DNA of 64,000 nt from Acidianus manzaensis (GTDB lineage: Archaea; Thermoproteota; Thermoprotei_A; Sulfolobales; Sulfolobaceae): the NCBI RefSeq assembly GCF_002116695.1, contig NZ_CP020477.1, positions 2,477,001-2,541,000 on the forward strand. The letters are read 5' to 3'. Shown here in pieces: positions 20,274-31,978 of the stretch. The notes beneath the pieces are model-generated. The model made no database searches and was not told where the DNA came from. It saw only the letters and a program-made list of their open reading frames with translations. Position 1 is the first letter of the stretch, and every line of letters begins with the position of its first letter. A program made the position numbers and the translations under genes.

Positions 20274-22025
20274 ATGATTAATGATTACTTTACTTATCGC
20301 AAAAATTTAGAAATTTTAGAAAATGTATCAGATTCAAGTAAGTTGATCGAAACTTTGAAAAATTTTCTGGATACTAGAAATTTATCCATTTGTGCTTTTG
20401 TATCTAATAAGATTTCGCATTGGTTAGCTTCGATACAATATTCTCTTAAAGCTGAAGTAGGATACGCTATTTGGGGAGATACTGGACAGAATAAGGGCTC
20501 AGATAAGGAAACTGGCATAGAATTTAAAGGATTAATTGAAAAATATAAAAATTCAATTAACTCTTCTTTAACTTCAGATGGACAACTTGAAGAGAACTTA
20601 ATAAGACCTATATTCTCAGTTTTAGTAGTAAAACATGATAATAATTACTATATATTGGGTTTCGGTTTATTAGTCTCAGTGGAATATGATCTATACAGGA
20701 ATTTCAAATATTGGTCTGAAGTAGGAAATATTTGGAAGATTAGACCTAAAATCAAAATATTATATCTTGATCCTGCAATAAGAAACAATATATCAAAATT
20801 AAGCGAATTAGATTTCACTCAAACTTCTGAAGATGAGCTTTTTAAATTAATAGAGAATACATATAGAATTCCACAATCGAATAAATCTGAAGAAAGTTTA
20901 GCAATTACTACTAACCAATGTTATGAAGAGAATACTAGGAAGGGGTCTCCTTCTAAACCTTTCATTCTTTTTTATAATTTTATAAAGAGCAAAATAGAGG
21001 ATGAAAAAGAAGTTCTCGAAACTCTATCTATTTATAGAAGTTTAAGTAGTGTAGCGACATTAGGTGAATCTGTAGTTATCAAACCGCATGACGTCTCTTG
21101 CAAAAGGTCTCAAGATTTACAAATACCAGAAGGTCTAATAACTTCGTTATCTTTTGACCATAATAAATTAAAAGAAATTTTAGTAAGCATAATAAAAAGT
21201 GGTAATTTACTTTTTGTAGGTCCACCGGGTACAGGTAAAACTGAATTAGCCATTAACTTAGCTAAATATGTAAGTGGTGAAAATTGTTTTATGCTAACTA
21301 CAGCTAATTCATTATGGTTCAGAAGGGATGTTATTGGCGGTGAAACATTAATTAATGGAAACGTTGCATGGAAAAGCGGAATATTTATTAAAGCTTATAA
21401 TAAGGCATATGAAAGTGATTCAGAGTTTTTTGCAGTTATAATTGATGAAATTAACAGAGCAGATGTAGATAAAGCATTTGGAGAATTGTTTACTGTATTT
21501 TCCAGTAGTGACCCAGAAAATTGGTTAATACCTAATAACCTACTTGATGAAATTTGCAGTTATAGTAACAGAGATAAAGAAGCAGAAAAGTTCTTAGAAT
21601 ATTATTCTAAAGCTAAAGATAAACCTCTTAAAAAAATAAGGATTATTGGAACGATGAATTTGATGGATATGCGTAATTTATTTAGTATAGGTGAAGCTTT
21701 AGTAAGAAGATTTTCCATAGTTAACTTTGAATATCCTAGGGGAAGTGAAGATGTTACTGATACAAAAGACGATAAAATAAAGGAATTTATATCATGTTTG
21801 AGAGAAAAATTCAATCAAGATAGGAGTGGATTACTCTTCAATATATCTCCAGCATCAGTTAGAAAAACACTATCTATATACACACAATTAAAGCCTGAGG
21901 AAAAAGATCTGCAGACATTTAGTGATATATTAAGAGGAAATTTAGGAACATTAAACGTTAAAATCTTAGAAAAATATGATGAATTTTCCAGTCAATGTTT
22001 AGAAAGGATGGGCGTATCTAAATGA
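20274..22025 (+). CDS. McrB-like AAA+ NTPase
   Basis: 583 residues from the ATG at 20274 (a TTG lies one codon upstream). The C-terminal half is an McrB-family AAA+ motor: FVGPPGTGKTELAINLA (Walker A, about 316-325), VIIDEINRADVDKAFGELF (Walker B) and IGTMNLMDMRNLFSIGEALVRRF (the McrB-type T-M-N-x2-D sensor and arginine region). The N-terminal 250 residues are not DUF3578. They contain a mixed alpha-beta stretch with GYAIWGDTGQNKG and a Trp-rich part (NFKYWSEVGNIWKIRPKIKI) that recalls EVE/ASCH-like modified-base readers, an inference from pattern only. It overlaps the mcrC-like gene by 4 bases (ATGA). Expected role: the motor that moves DNA into a restriction complex recognising foreign, probably modified, DNA. 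Confidence 0.8.
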   Translation: MINDYFTYRKNLEILENVSDSSKLIETLKNFLDTRNLSICAFVSNKISHWLASIQYSLKAEVGYAIWGDTGQNKGSDKETGIEFKGLIEKYKNSINSSLTSDGQLEENLIRPIFSVLVVKHDNNYYILGFGLLVSVEYDLYRNFKYWSEVGNIWKIRPKIKILYLDPAIRNNISKLSELDFTQTSEDELFKLIENTYRIPQSNKSEESLAITTNQCYEENTRKGSPSKPFILFYNFIKSKIEDEKEVLETLSIYRSLSSVATLGESVVIKPHDVSCKRSQDLQIPEGLITSLSFDHNKLKEILVSIIKSGNLLFVGPPGTGKTELAINLAKYVSGENCFMLTTANSLWFRRDVIGGETLINGNVAWKSGIFIKAYNKAYESDSEFFAVIIDEINRADVDKAFGELFTVFSSSDPENWLIPNNLLDEICSYSNRDKEAEKFLEYYSKAKDKPLKKIRIIGTMNLMDMRNLFSIGEALVRRFSIVNFEYPRGSEDVTDTKDDKIKEFISCLREKFNQDRSGLLFNISPASVRKTLSIYTQLKPEEKDLQTFSDILRGNLGTLNVKILEKYDEFSSQCLERMGVSK

Positions 22026-23236
22026 ATAGACACGAAAAGTTAATAACGAAAGTAGGCAAATATTATTTTCTGTATAAGTCGAAAAAAATCGATAACATAG
22101 ATTCTATATTTAGAAGTAATCTTACGCTAATAAATGTTGACGAAATAACACGAAGTTATCTTTTTCTATCTCTATTTAAATCAATAATAACAAACGTATT
22201 ACGTGAATTTGAAATAGCAAAGAAAGATGAATTAACGTATAGGGAGTACACTGTAGAATATGATAGAGATGTGCATGGAGAGTTAACAGTACCACAGACA
22301 ATTTCAGTTTTTCCTCAAGGGCTTTATGCTTATTATACATTTAGAGAAGGTAGAAATGCAAGAGAATATGCAATACTCAATTATTTATTGCATAGGATAT
22401 ATAATATTGCATCAAATTTTTTTAATAAAATAAAAAATAATGTAGAAAAGATAGAATATTTCAGAAAGAAAATCGACAGTATTAGAGTAAAATTAGATAA
22501 ACTTTACAGTATTCTTGATTATTTTAAAGGAGAATATTTTAGACCTATTACAGCATATGATCCGACGTGGTTAAGGAATGTATACGAGGACTATATTATC
22601 ATGGCTGATCTTGAAAAAGCTGAATTTGGTATTAAAGGGGAAGTAAAAATAGATAGGAAAACAATACTAATCTCTTTATGGAAATTATATGAAATTTATG
22701 TTTTCTTTCTATTGGCTAATTTTCTCGAAAGTATAGGGTATGAGATTTCTTACAATAATAACATTTTTGTAGCGAAAAAAGGTAATAAGAAATTAGATAT
22801 TTATCTAAATTCTTCTCTTTCTTCATCTACGCTTGTAAGTGTTAATGACTTCCATGTAGAACAATTTAAAGGAAGACCTGATATTTCAATAAGTAATTCA
22901 AATTCTATAATAATAGAGTGTAAGTATTCAACAAATGTAAGCTACATTACTGCAAGTAGATTTAAAATTATGGCATATGCTTACGAATATGATCCTTTAA
23001 CTGTTATTTTAGCTTATCCTGGATTAAATGAAAATGGAAATGCTATTGACATAGAGGAAGAAGCAACCATAAAACTAGATCAATATATAAGGAATAATGG
23101 ATACGTTGATTTTAATTTTCGTAATGGCAAGAAGCTTTTTTTAATGATTCTTGATCCTGCTAGAGATGATATTGAAAATATTAAGAATATAAGGAGAATT
23201 TTTGATAACTATCCAAATCTTAAAAATTTTATTTAA
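22022..23236 (+). CDS. McrC-like PD-(D/E)xK nuclease subunit
   Basis: 404 residues. The nuclease core reads GRPDISISNSNSIIIECKYS, a PD-(D/E)xK active site (D, then E-x-K), preceded by the family helix LWKLYEIYVFFLLANFLESI. The first 200 residues are a helical, beta-capped region that would contact the McrB ring. Length and domain order fit McrC/DUF2357 proteins. It is translationally coupled to the McrB-like gene by an ATGA overlap, so the pair acts as a two-component nuclease. No methylase or third component is present. Confidence 0.8.
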   Translation: MNRHEKLITKVGKYYFLYKSKKIDNIDSIFRSNLTLINVDEITRSYLFLSLFKSIITNVLREFEIAKKDELTYREYTVEYDRDVHGELTVPQTISVFPQGLYAYYTFREGRNAREYAILNYLLHRIYNIASNFFNKIKNNVEKIEYFRKKIDSIRVKLDKLYSILDYFKGEYFRPITAYDPTWLRNVYEDYIIMADLEKAEFGIKGEVKIDRKTILISLWKLYEIYVFFLLANFLESIGYEISYNNNIFVAKKGNKKLDIYLNSSLSSSTLVSVNDFHVEQFKGRPDISISNSNSIIIECKYSTNVSYITASRFKIMAYAYEYDPLTVILAYPGLNENGNAIDIEEEATIKLDQYIRNNGYVDFNFRNGKKLFLMILDPARDDIENIKNIRRIFDNYPNLKNFI

Positions 23237-23409
23237 TCATTTTTAAAGTATGTAAAAACTTGTTTTTGTATTAAATCTTTATAAAGATATCTTGATAATT
23301 GAAATTTAATATCTTATGTTATCTTTAGTTATAACACATTCTCTCATCCAATTCTAAAGCACAGTTTCTCTTCCTCAATCGTTTTTAAGGTATAGTTTGA
23401 GTATATACT

Positions 23410-23847
23410 ATGTTAGAAGTTAAAATTAGAAGAGCCTTACCAGAAGATGTAGAGAAGATCTTTGAATTATATAATTCATTATCTGAAGACGATCTATATT
23501 TAAGATATTTTCATTATTATAAACCAACATTAGATGAAATGAAGACATTAGTTAAACAGAGCGATCATATTACACTAGTTGCTGAAAGTGATGGAAAAAT
23601 AATTGGAGAAGGAACATTATATAATGATGGTGAATTTTCGCTAGTAGTTGCTCAAGAATTTAGAAAGCAAGGAGTTGGCACTGAAATTGTGAAAGCTCTT
23701 ATTGAAGAAGCTAAAAATAAAAAATTGAAGAATGTTCGATTTTACACTTTACCCGAAAATGAACCAATGATAAGAATAGGCAAAAAGTTAAATTTCAAAT
23801 TAAGCATAGATGAAGATGAAGTTTATGGAGAACTAAAACTTAGCTAA
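23410..23847 (+). CDS. GNAT acetyltransferase, Pat-like
   Basis: 145 residues, single GNAT domain. RRALPEDVEKIFELYNSLS opens the fold, SEDDLYLRYF is a sequence shared with the acetyltransferase part of PatZ/Pat lysine acetyltransferases, and VVAQEFRKQGVGTEIVKALI holds the acetyl-CoA-binding Q-x2-G-x-G/A loop. In Sulfolobus a protein of this size (Pat) acetylates the chromatin protein Alba; the resemblance is from memory. Alone on its strand with a TATA-like box upstream. Confidence 0.75.
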   Translation: MLEVKIRRALPEDVEKIFELYNSLSEDDLYLRYFHYYKPTLDEMKTLVKQSDHITLVAESDGKIIGEGTLYNDGEFSLVVAQEFRKQGVGTEIVKALIEEAKNKKLKNVRFYTLPENEPMIRIGKKLNFKLSIDEDEVYGELKLS

Positions 23848-24110
23848 CTTCTAAAACATTAGATGTTTATTATTTACATATAAGAGTTAGAGTACTTAAG
23901 ATGCAAATCCTCTCTGAGTTTTTACCTAGTTTAATAGATATGTCTTCCTTAAATCTCTCGTATTATTAATAGTAAGAATATTACATTTACAGTTGTATTT
24001 ATTTGTATCACTAGATAAAGCTTAGGCGTAGAGGAATTTATTCTTTCTTAGTTAGAGCATATATTAGATCTAAAGCTTATATCCTAATTATATTTATTAG
24101 TGGATAAATT

Positions 24111-24794
24111 ATGTTATCAGAGTTAATGGATTCCTTTTCAGCATTCATAGAGCATAATGATAAGATCTCTCGTAAATTTCCCAGAGAAGTAATAGACAAA
24201 ATGGAACATTATTCAGAAAATAAATATTGTCAAATTTTAGAAATTGGAGAATTTTGTGTTAAGGCTTTGACTAACCCTTTAAATGAGGATTTTATCAAGA
24301 CTATTTCAGAAGAATACAAAAAGATGAAGGAAGAGTTTGATATTTATAACTCTATTGTAGAACACAATACTACAATCGGAGAGTATAAGAGATTAGTAGA
24401 AAATAAATTGGGAAAGCTAATTGACGAATTGAGAATAAATTTAGACAAATTTGCTGAAGAAGTTAAGGAGTATTCTGGTGATTTCATTATTTCTTATTAT
24501 AGTATTTATCTTCATTTCATAACATGTCTATATTTTATATTGGACGAATTGAAAATTACAAACTATAACATAAAAACCGTGGATTCACCTAAGGAGAGAA
24601 AACTAATTAATTTGATAAGCTTTACAGTATTTATTTTTGCTATACCTATAATTGCATATATCAAAAGGAAAGAGATTATGGAAGAAATAACATCATTACA
24701 AGGTATAATGTTGTACTTTCTGGCTAAAGATAAAACCTTTGTAAATCCTAACTCTTTTGGTCATAAAATTTTTCAAGCTATTTTTAATGGATGA
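24111..24794 (+). CDS. Hypothetical protein with C-terminal membrane segment
   Basis: 227 residues, family not recognised. Residues 1-120 are charged and helical, with coiled-coil-like runs (EEYKKMKEEFDIYNSIVEHN, KLIDELRINLDKFAEEVKEY). A semi-hydrophobic helix (IYLHFITCLYFILDEL) and a clear membrane helix at about residues 165-188 (INLISFTVFIFAIPIIAYIK) follow. It lies between a GNAT gene and a HEPN/MNT pair and could be part of the defence zone, but nothing in the sequence shows that. Confidence 0.6.
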   Translation: MLSELMDSFSAFIEHNDKISRKFPREVIDKMEHYSENKYCQILEIGEFCVKALTNPLNEDFIKTISEEYKKMKEEFDIYNSIVEHNTTIGEYKRLVENKLGKLIDELRINLDKFAEEVKEYSGDFIISYYSIYLHFITCLYFILDELKITNYNIKTVDSPKERKLINLISFTVFIFAIPIIAYIKRKEIMEEITSLQGIMLYFLAKDKTFVNPNSFGHKIFQAIFNG

Positions 24795-25144
24795 TATTTA
24801 ATAGACGCAAATATCATCTTTTCGTTATCCGCAAAGGAATAATTATAACTAAAAATACCACATAGGTTATAAATGGGAAGCAAGTCAAAAATTTCGGAAG
24901 AACAATTAAAGAATTAGCTTAAATCTTTTCAGATTTTTCACTTACCAAAAAGATCTTAATTAAAAAATTAAGGCTAAATTAGAATTTTCAAATATATCAG
25001 GAAGGAAATATTTGACGAAATAAAAAGGAATGCGAGAAAATGAGATTTAGAACTACTTAGAGCCTGTAATTACTCAAGTTAGCAGTAGTAAATACTTTAT
25101 TCTTGGCGTAAATAATAAAGCGATATAGTTAAGAATAAGTTGAA
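24795..25144. other. Intergenic region
   Basis: 350 bp, AT-rich, no supported gene or strong repeat seen. Confidence 0.5.
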
Positions 25145-25573
25145 ATGAGTAGAATAAAAGTTCAAAGACAAAAGAGGAGAGCGCTAGATTTTCTAGCTGA
25201 TGCTAAGATAGATCTTAGCAGGGGCTCATATGATATAGCAATTTTCAATGCTGAAGAAGCGCTTCAGCTTTATTTGGAAGCTGTAATTTTTGAGTTATTT
25301 GGAGCTGAATTTAGATCTCATTATGTTAGAGCGTTATTATCTCGATTATCACAATTGCTAAAAAATAATAATTTTGAAGAATTATCTAGAAGAATTGATA
25401 ATATTTCTATAGAATATAGAAGTTTGTTAATTAGTCTTGAAGATTCATATACTGAAATTAATGGAGATATGGATTATGATGAACTTCAAGCTAAGGAATC
25501 TATAGATATTGTAGAAAAGATTATAAATGAATTAGAAAATATTTCGAGCAGTGTCAAGCTGGGTAAAGGATAA
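25145..25573 (+). CDS. HEPN domain protein (toxin-like partner)
   Basis: 142 residues, helical throughout: RRALDFLADAKIDLSRGSYD then IAIFNAEEALQLYLEAVIFE (the conserved HEPN N-terminal helix pair), FRSHYVRALLSRLSQLL, and a C-terminal helix KESIDIVEKIINELENISS. It fits HEPN proteins of HEPN/MNT toxin-antitoxin pairs, in which HEPN is an RNase. The expected R-x4-6-H motif is not obvious. Its last 23 bases overlap the MNT gene, which implies coupled translation. Confidence 0.75.
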   Translation: MSRIKVQRQKRRALDFLADAKIDLSRGSYDIAIFNAEEALQLYLEAVIFELFGAEFRSHYVRALLSRLSQLLKNNNFEELSRRIDNISIEYRSLLISLEDSYTEINGDMDYDELQAKESIDIVEKIINELENISSSVKLGKG

Positions 25574-25895
25574 ATTTGCGCATTTACGTAGATGGAAAGA
25601 ATACGCTACAATGATTTTTAAGTCAGCTAAAGAAATTAATCCTAACGTTAAAGTATTAGTTTTTGGTGGTGTAGCAGAAAATAGGATAACTGTTTTAAGC
25701 GATATCGATATTCTAGTTATTTTCCCTGGAACTCTGTCTAGTAAGGAGCGTTTAGAATTAAAGGTGAAAATTATGGAAAACGTAATGGATAAATATGGTT
25801 TACCTTTTGATGCTCCAGTGGAAATTCATGTAGTTGATGAGGAGAAGGCTAAGGAATATTTCAAGCATGCAAAAAATGTTATTGAAATAAATTAA
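25551..25895 (+). CDS. MNT-type nucleotidyltransferase
   Basis: 114 residues starting at GTG inside the HEPN gene. KVLVFGGVAENRITVLSDIDILVIF carries the nucleotidyltransferase signature with G-G in place of G-S and D-I-D as metal ligands; APVEIHVVDEE gives the third acidic strand. The G-S to G-G change at the nucleotide-binding turn is tolerated in some members but should be noted. Partner of the HEPN protein upstream. Confidence 0.75.
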   Translation: MSSWVKDKFAHLRRWKEYATMIFKSAKEINPNVKVLVFGGVAENRITVLSDIDILVIFPGTLSSKERLELKVKIMENVMDKYGLPFDAPVEIHVVDEEKAKEYFKHAKNVIEIN

Positions 25896-25977
25896 CTTAA
25901 TTCCTATTCAAAGCAAGCTAATTATAATCTGAACTAGTTATAAAAAATCTAACCATCACTTTACTGATAAAGTAGCA

Positions 25978-27489
<1,512 letters not shown>

Positions 27490-27992
27490 ATAAACGTCTA
27501 ATTAAACCCTGTTCTTAAAGTTGTCTAAGAGAAAAAAATAGTAAAAAGTTTTAGAAAATAAAAACAATAAATAAAAAATATTCACTAAAGATAAGAGAAC
27601 AATATGAGAAGTATATATAAGTTTTACGTAAACAGATAATAATCTTTTAGATCTCCTTAATTTCTTTTTCATTGCCGAATATAAAAGAGGAGACTTATTA
27701 AATAATGCAATACCAATATTTATAGAAATGTTTTATTGATTTTTCTTGTATTGCTTGTTGAACACGTACTTAGCGTTATCTTTTTGAATAACTGCTAATT
27801 TTTAAGTTATACAATATTTCGCACAAAAATAAGGCTATTACATTTGTACAAATTTATCTGCTCTTACTTCCTATTATTCAAATTTGATTAGAATTTCTCT
27901 ATATAGTAGTATATACTTTACATCAATTCTATTCTACTATATAATCTAAATTGAGAATTCTTAAATATTTATATTTTGTCAAATAAGGCGAA
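27490..27992. other. Intergenic region with divergent promoters
   Basis: 503 bp between two divergent transporter genes. TATA-like TTAAATATTTATATTT at about 27960-27975 serves the plus-strand gene. No gene seen. Confidence 0.5.
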
Positions 27993-29396
27993 ATGAATAT
28001 AAAAGATATTTTCAAACCACTAGATGAATCTAATTTCAATATATATCACTTTAGAAGTTTACTAATAACTAGCTTAGGAATGTTTACTATAAGCTATAAT
28101 ACGACATTTGTATCAATAGAATTAGATACCTTATCTAAAATCTTTCATGCTTCTGGTTTACTATTCGTTTTATTAGGAACAGCATCATTGTGGACAGCTA
28201 TTGCAGGAGCATTAATTTTTGGTTTCATTTCAAACTTTAAAGGAAGGAAAGCAGTGTATGGTTTTGAATGTCTCTTTCTTGCTATAGGTTCATTACTAGG
28301 AGCATTTACTACGAATGCAGTAGAATTAGTAATTACACAAATGATATTTGGTATAGGAATAGGAGGAGATTTCGTCCTTTCGCCAATAGTGTTGGGAGAA
28401 TTTTCAGAAATGAGGGACAGAGGAAAACTATTAGCTTTTGCAGTAGGAGTTACTGGACCTATTGGAAGTATAGCAAGTGCAGGAACTACATTACTTTTAA
28501 CGTCATTGAATGTACCTGCAGATTTGAGTTGGAGAATAATACTAGGCTTAGGCGCAATAATTCCAGGATCAGTCGTATATTTAAGGAGAAAAGTACCAGA
28601 ATCTCCAAGATATTTAGCTAGGATAAAAGGGGATCTAAAAGGATTAGAAGAAGAAATTAAGAGAGTAACTAAAAAAGAGGTCAATATAGCTGGAGATATA
28701 GTAGATAAAACTCCAGTTCTTTTCTACTTTACGAAATATGCTAAGTACATATTCATAGCTGGAATATTATGGTTCTTAGATCACATGGTAAATCCAGGTG
28801 GAGTATTTGAACTAGCACTAGTAGCTTACCCTATAGGAATAAGGAATTTAGCATTGTTTAGCTTACTAATTACAATAATAGCATCAATACCAGGTGGAAT
28901 CTCTAACATGCTATTAGTGGATAGATGGGGAAGAAAACCGTTGGAAGCATTAGGCTTTGTAGGAATGGGAGTAGCGTTAGTACTTTTCTTTTTACTAAAA
29001 GGCGTATTACTAAAATCTCCTATAGCTTTAACACCATTATTAGGTGCAATAATATTAGGCGGATATCATTATTTCCATAATCTAGGCCCAGCAAATATAA
29101 GTGCAGCAGGTACGTTTAACGTAGAATTAACTCCTACAAAGATAAGAGGTATAGCTTCTGGCATAACAGTTGCAATAGATAGAACAGGAGCATTAGCTAA
29201 TTCAGCAATATTTCCATTCTTAGATTCAAATTTTGGTTTAGGAGTAGCTGTTGGTATAGGAGGATTTTTAGGAATACTAGCTGCAATAATAACTCTTCTA
29301 ATTGTTCCAGAAACTAAAGGGAAATCGTTAGAAGAGGCAAGTAAAGAAGATCAAATATCTGCTTTAGCTAAAGAAGAAAAGGAAAAAACAAAATAA
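27993..29396 (+). CDS. MFS transporter, sugar porter type
   Basis: 467 residues, 12 membrane helices. GFISNFKGRKAVYG is motif A, PESPRYLARIKG closes the first half, VDRWGRKPLEALGF is the second-half motif A, and PETKGKSLEEASKE is the classical sugar-porter C-terminal signature. Two helices carry GxxxxGxGGDFVLSP-like loops for substrate. Likely a proton symporter for a sugar, organic acid or phosphate. Sixty to eighty bases separate it from the next gene on the same strand. Confidence 0.85.
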   Translation: MNIKDIFKPLDESNFNIYHFRSLLITSLGMFTISYNTTFVSIELDTLSKIFHASGLLFVLLGTASLWTAIAGALIFGFISNFKGRKAVYGFECLFLAIGSLLGAFTTNAVELVITQMIFGIGIGGDFVLSPIVLGEFSEMRDRGKLLAFAVGVTGPIGSIASAGTTLLLTSLNVPADLSWRIILGLGAIIPGSVVYLRRKVPESPRYLARIKGDLKGLEEEIKRVTKKEVNIAGDIVDKTPVLFYFTKYAKYIFIAGILWFLDHMVNPGGVFELALVAYPIGIRNLALFSLLITIIASIPGGISNMLLVDRWGRKPLEALGFVGMGVALVLFFLLKGVLLKSPIALTPLLGAIILGGYHYFHNLGPANISAAGTFNVELTPTKIRGIASGITVAIDRTGALANSAIFPFLDSNFGLGVAVGIGGFLGILAAIITLLIVPETKGKSLEEASKEDQISALAKEEKEKTK

Positions 29397-29475
29397 TAAG
29401 CAATTAACTAAGTAATTTCTTTTTTCTGTAGTAAATGCAATAAAGTTTAAATATTTTTTGTTCTCTATTACGATT

Positions 29476-30069
29476 ATGGATTATGGAATACTTTTGTTCA
29501 TTTTTATTATTTTTATTGCAATCATAATAGGGATTATCTTTTATTATTCTAGAAAAATTTCTCTATTAAATAGAAAGATTCAAGAAGAGTATTCTCGAGC
29601 ACAACAACAAGCTCAATTATCATTCAATTCTTGGGTTCAACAATACTCTCAACAATTAAGAACGCAAATGGAACAAACAATAAAGCAACAGTACGAAAAT
29701 ATTCTAAACCAGTGGAAAATGCAAACTGAAGAACAGATAAGGAGAGATGCTATTGAAAGATCAATAAACACGATACTAGGTAAAGTAGGAGAAGAGTTTT
29801 CTCCCGTTTTTCTAGCAGAAAAGTATAATGTTAATTTGAAAGATTTTAGGCATTTAGGATCACCAGTAGATTTTATAGCATTTAAAGGTCTTTCTGATGA
29901 AGCAGATCCAGAAATAATATTTATCGAAATAAAAAGTGGAAAATCTACTAGGTTAACTGATAGAGAAAGAAAAATTCAAGATGCAATAAAAGCTGGAAAA
30001 GTTAAGTATGAAGTAGTTAATATTAATGATTTAATTGGTGAAGTAAAAGAGAAAATATTAAAAGAATAA
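29476..30069 (+). CDS. Membrane-anchored Holliday-junction-resolvase-like endonuclease
   Basis: 197 residues from the ATG at 29476; a TTG 18 bases upstream is less likely because a TATA-like TTTAAATATT (29445-29455) is about 26 bases before the ATG. One N-terminal membrane helix (about 3-24) precedes a Gln-rich coiled coil (30-100). The C-terminal domain, VGEEFSPVFLAEKYNVNLKD then GSPVDFIAFKG and EIIFIEIKSGKS, has the D-x-n-E-x-K nuclease core of the Endonuc_Holl family (PF10107). The fusion of a membrane anchor, coiled coil and nuclease is usual for this family; its true role is not known. Confidence 0.8.
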   Translation: MDYGILLFIFIIFIAIIIGIIFYYSRKISLLNRKIQEEYSRAQQQAQLSFNSWVQQYSQQLRTQMEQTIKQQYENILNQWKMQTEEQIRRDAIERSINTILGKVGEEFSPVFLAEKYNVNLKDFRHLGSPVDFIAFKGLSDEADPEIIFIEIKSGKSTRLTDRERKIQDAIKAGKVKYEVVNINDLIGEVKEKILKE

Positions 30070-30658
30070 GTTATACAATTAAATGCTTTTAATCTATATT
30101 TTTGATGTGTTTTCTTCTTTATTAGTTTTATCTTTAGTCAACTTAGATTTAACGTGCTGTAAATTACTCTAGGAACTATGAAATATTTAATAGTATAGCA
30201 TAAAACTCATAATATTCTTAGTTACTTTTTATTTAAAGACGTAATATTATGTATTCTTTATAACATATATATTTATCCTTAAAAAGGTTCACTACATAAA
30301 GAATAAAAAGTTAACACATATTTGTTGTAATTCTTAAAAACTATTGAACAGTTTTTTACACTATTCTAATATATTAGTTTATATTACTTAATGGTAATAT
30401 TATATAATACTCATGTTAATCAATAACTAATAAGTTTATAAGTTGAGCTATAAGCCTTAACAATAAAACATTAAAAGTTAGTATTTAAATTTAAGTCACT
30501 ATTTATAGTATTCTTTGTTTAATAAGTAAATAGATAGAAAATAGTAAAAGTTTTTAATATAAAATTAGTGTTCATAAATTCTCTATGTATAGTTGATGAC
30601 TTATGTGGACTAATATTTAGAAGGTATTAACTAGGTAAAGCCAATATGTTAAAAAGTT
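30070..30658. other. Intergenic region
   Basis: 589 bp, very AT-rich (several runs such as TATATAAT). No supported gene, RNA motif or repeat seen. Confidence 0.5.
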
Positions 30659-31108
30659 TTAATTAATCTTATTATTATTTTCTAAGATTTGTTTTATTTT
30701 TTCTAGAACTTCACTAGCTTTAGGAACTTCTACTTCGTAAGTCTTGTTATCAGTAAATATCTCTATAGCATAGTTTACTATATATTTATTTGAAAAAGGA
30801 GAATACGTAAATCTAGTAGCTTTTATATCTGCGTTTTTAACTTTGTTCCAAGGAATATGATATTTTCTTATTTTTCTTATGTAAATTCCAGTATCAGTAA
30901 CAATTATGCTTCCCTTTTTTATAACCAAAAAAAGGAGAATAAAAAATAAGATCATAAGGAAGAAAGAGATATCGAATATTACATCTAATACTATACTGTT
31001 GCCTAAGATAGTAACCAAATATATAGAAATTATGAAGACCAATATATCAGAAATAGTATAGATCGATATTTTTTTAAGACTAGCACCCGATTTTATTATT
31101 ACATTCAT
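30659..31108 (-). CDS. Membrane protein with PH-like C-terminal domain
   Basis: 149 residues. Two hydrophobic helices (about 15-36 and 42-65) are followed by a cytoplasmic beta domain: GSIIVTDTGIYIRKIRKYHI, PWNKVKNADIKATRF and YAIEIFTDNKTYEV, ending with an amphipathic helix ASEVLEKIKQILEN. This is the layout of bacterial PH-like (bPH) membrane proteins of unknown function. Encoded alone in a gene-poor stretch. Confidence 0.65.
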   Translation of the reverse strand: MNVIIKSGASLKKISIYTISDILVFIISIYLVTILGNSIVLDVIFDISFFLMILFFILLFLVIKKGSIIVTDTGIYIRKIRKYHIPWNKVKNADIKATRFTYSPFSNKYIVNYAIEIFTDNKTYEVEVPKASEVLEKIKQILENNNKIN

Positions 31109-31978
31109 ATAATACTTTAATACTATGCGTTTTAAAAAATTATGTTGATTACTTCATGTCTTAAATTTTTTGAGAATTTTATTTATAGTACTAGAGATTA
31201 TTAGAAAACATTATACACTAGAGGAAGATAAGAGCTGAAACATTTTAGTAAGTATGGTTTAAATATAAGCATTGAATAAAGTTTCGGGAGAATACTTTAT
31301 TATTTTGTGTAATGAGAGATGTTAAAGATTGTGAAAGTCGCGCTCTTAGGTATTTTTGTTTTATTAATATAGTAATATTAATTCATCATTAAATTTTTTA
31401 TCAATTCATTTTAAGTTTTCCATTAATAGGACATAATTCATTATTAAATATAATTTATATAATAATTAGCAAAATATGATAAATATTGAAGAGTTAAATT
31501 GCTATAACTAGATCTGAAATGCAATCTTAAATGAGATGAACATAAATTTCTAATGCTAAATTTAAACATAAGATCTAGCTAAAATACTGTGCTTATATTA
31601 GGATATACTAAGCTCAAGACTAGGGCTGGTCTTTCTATCGGGTTTGTATAACTCAAACCCGACTAATATGTTTTATATGAGGCTGTAACTAACAGTATAT
31701 AGGATAATTTATTTTCCTCGTTGTTGCAGGAGGTAAGATATGCTTAAATGTTCAAGATTCTTGCAATCTAGAAGGAGAGAAAATTTTGTATAATTATTAT
31801 TCTCAAACTTTGTAGAGCATGTTTCATTGAGAACTTTATCTGAGCATACGTATTATGAAGAGAATAACATTAATTTACAAATAGTCTGTATACTACAAAT
31901 TTTGTGATTGAAACTAATAATTTGCTTTTCGTATATCTCATGATAATTTTAGATTTTATATAAAAATTTTAATGATAA
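31109..31978. other. Gene-poor intergenic region
   Basis: 870 bp. The only notable structure is a perfect 9 bp inverted repeat with a 7 base loop at 31638-31662, in a small patch richer in G+C than its surroundings. No open frame with a start signal was seen on either strand. Confidence 0.5.
31638..31662. repeat. Perfect 9 bp hairpin
   Basis: TCGGGTTTG, loop TATAACT, CAAACCCGA. It is too long in the stem for a tRNA T-arm and no acceptor or anticodon arm is near. It may be part of a small RNA or a protein-binding site. It lies within unannotated sequence about 320 bases downstream of the ABC permease gene's stop codon. Confidence 0.45.

Noticed and set aside
28145..28684. Long open frame antisense to the MFS gene at 27993
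   Set aside because: Typical shadow of a membrane-protein gene; composition and lack of start signals do not support it. The other antisense frames in transporters and in copA were set aside for the same reason.
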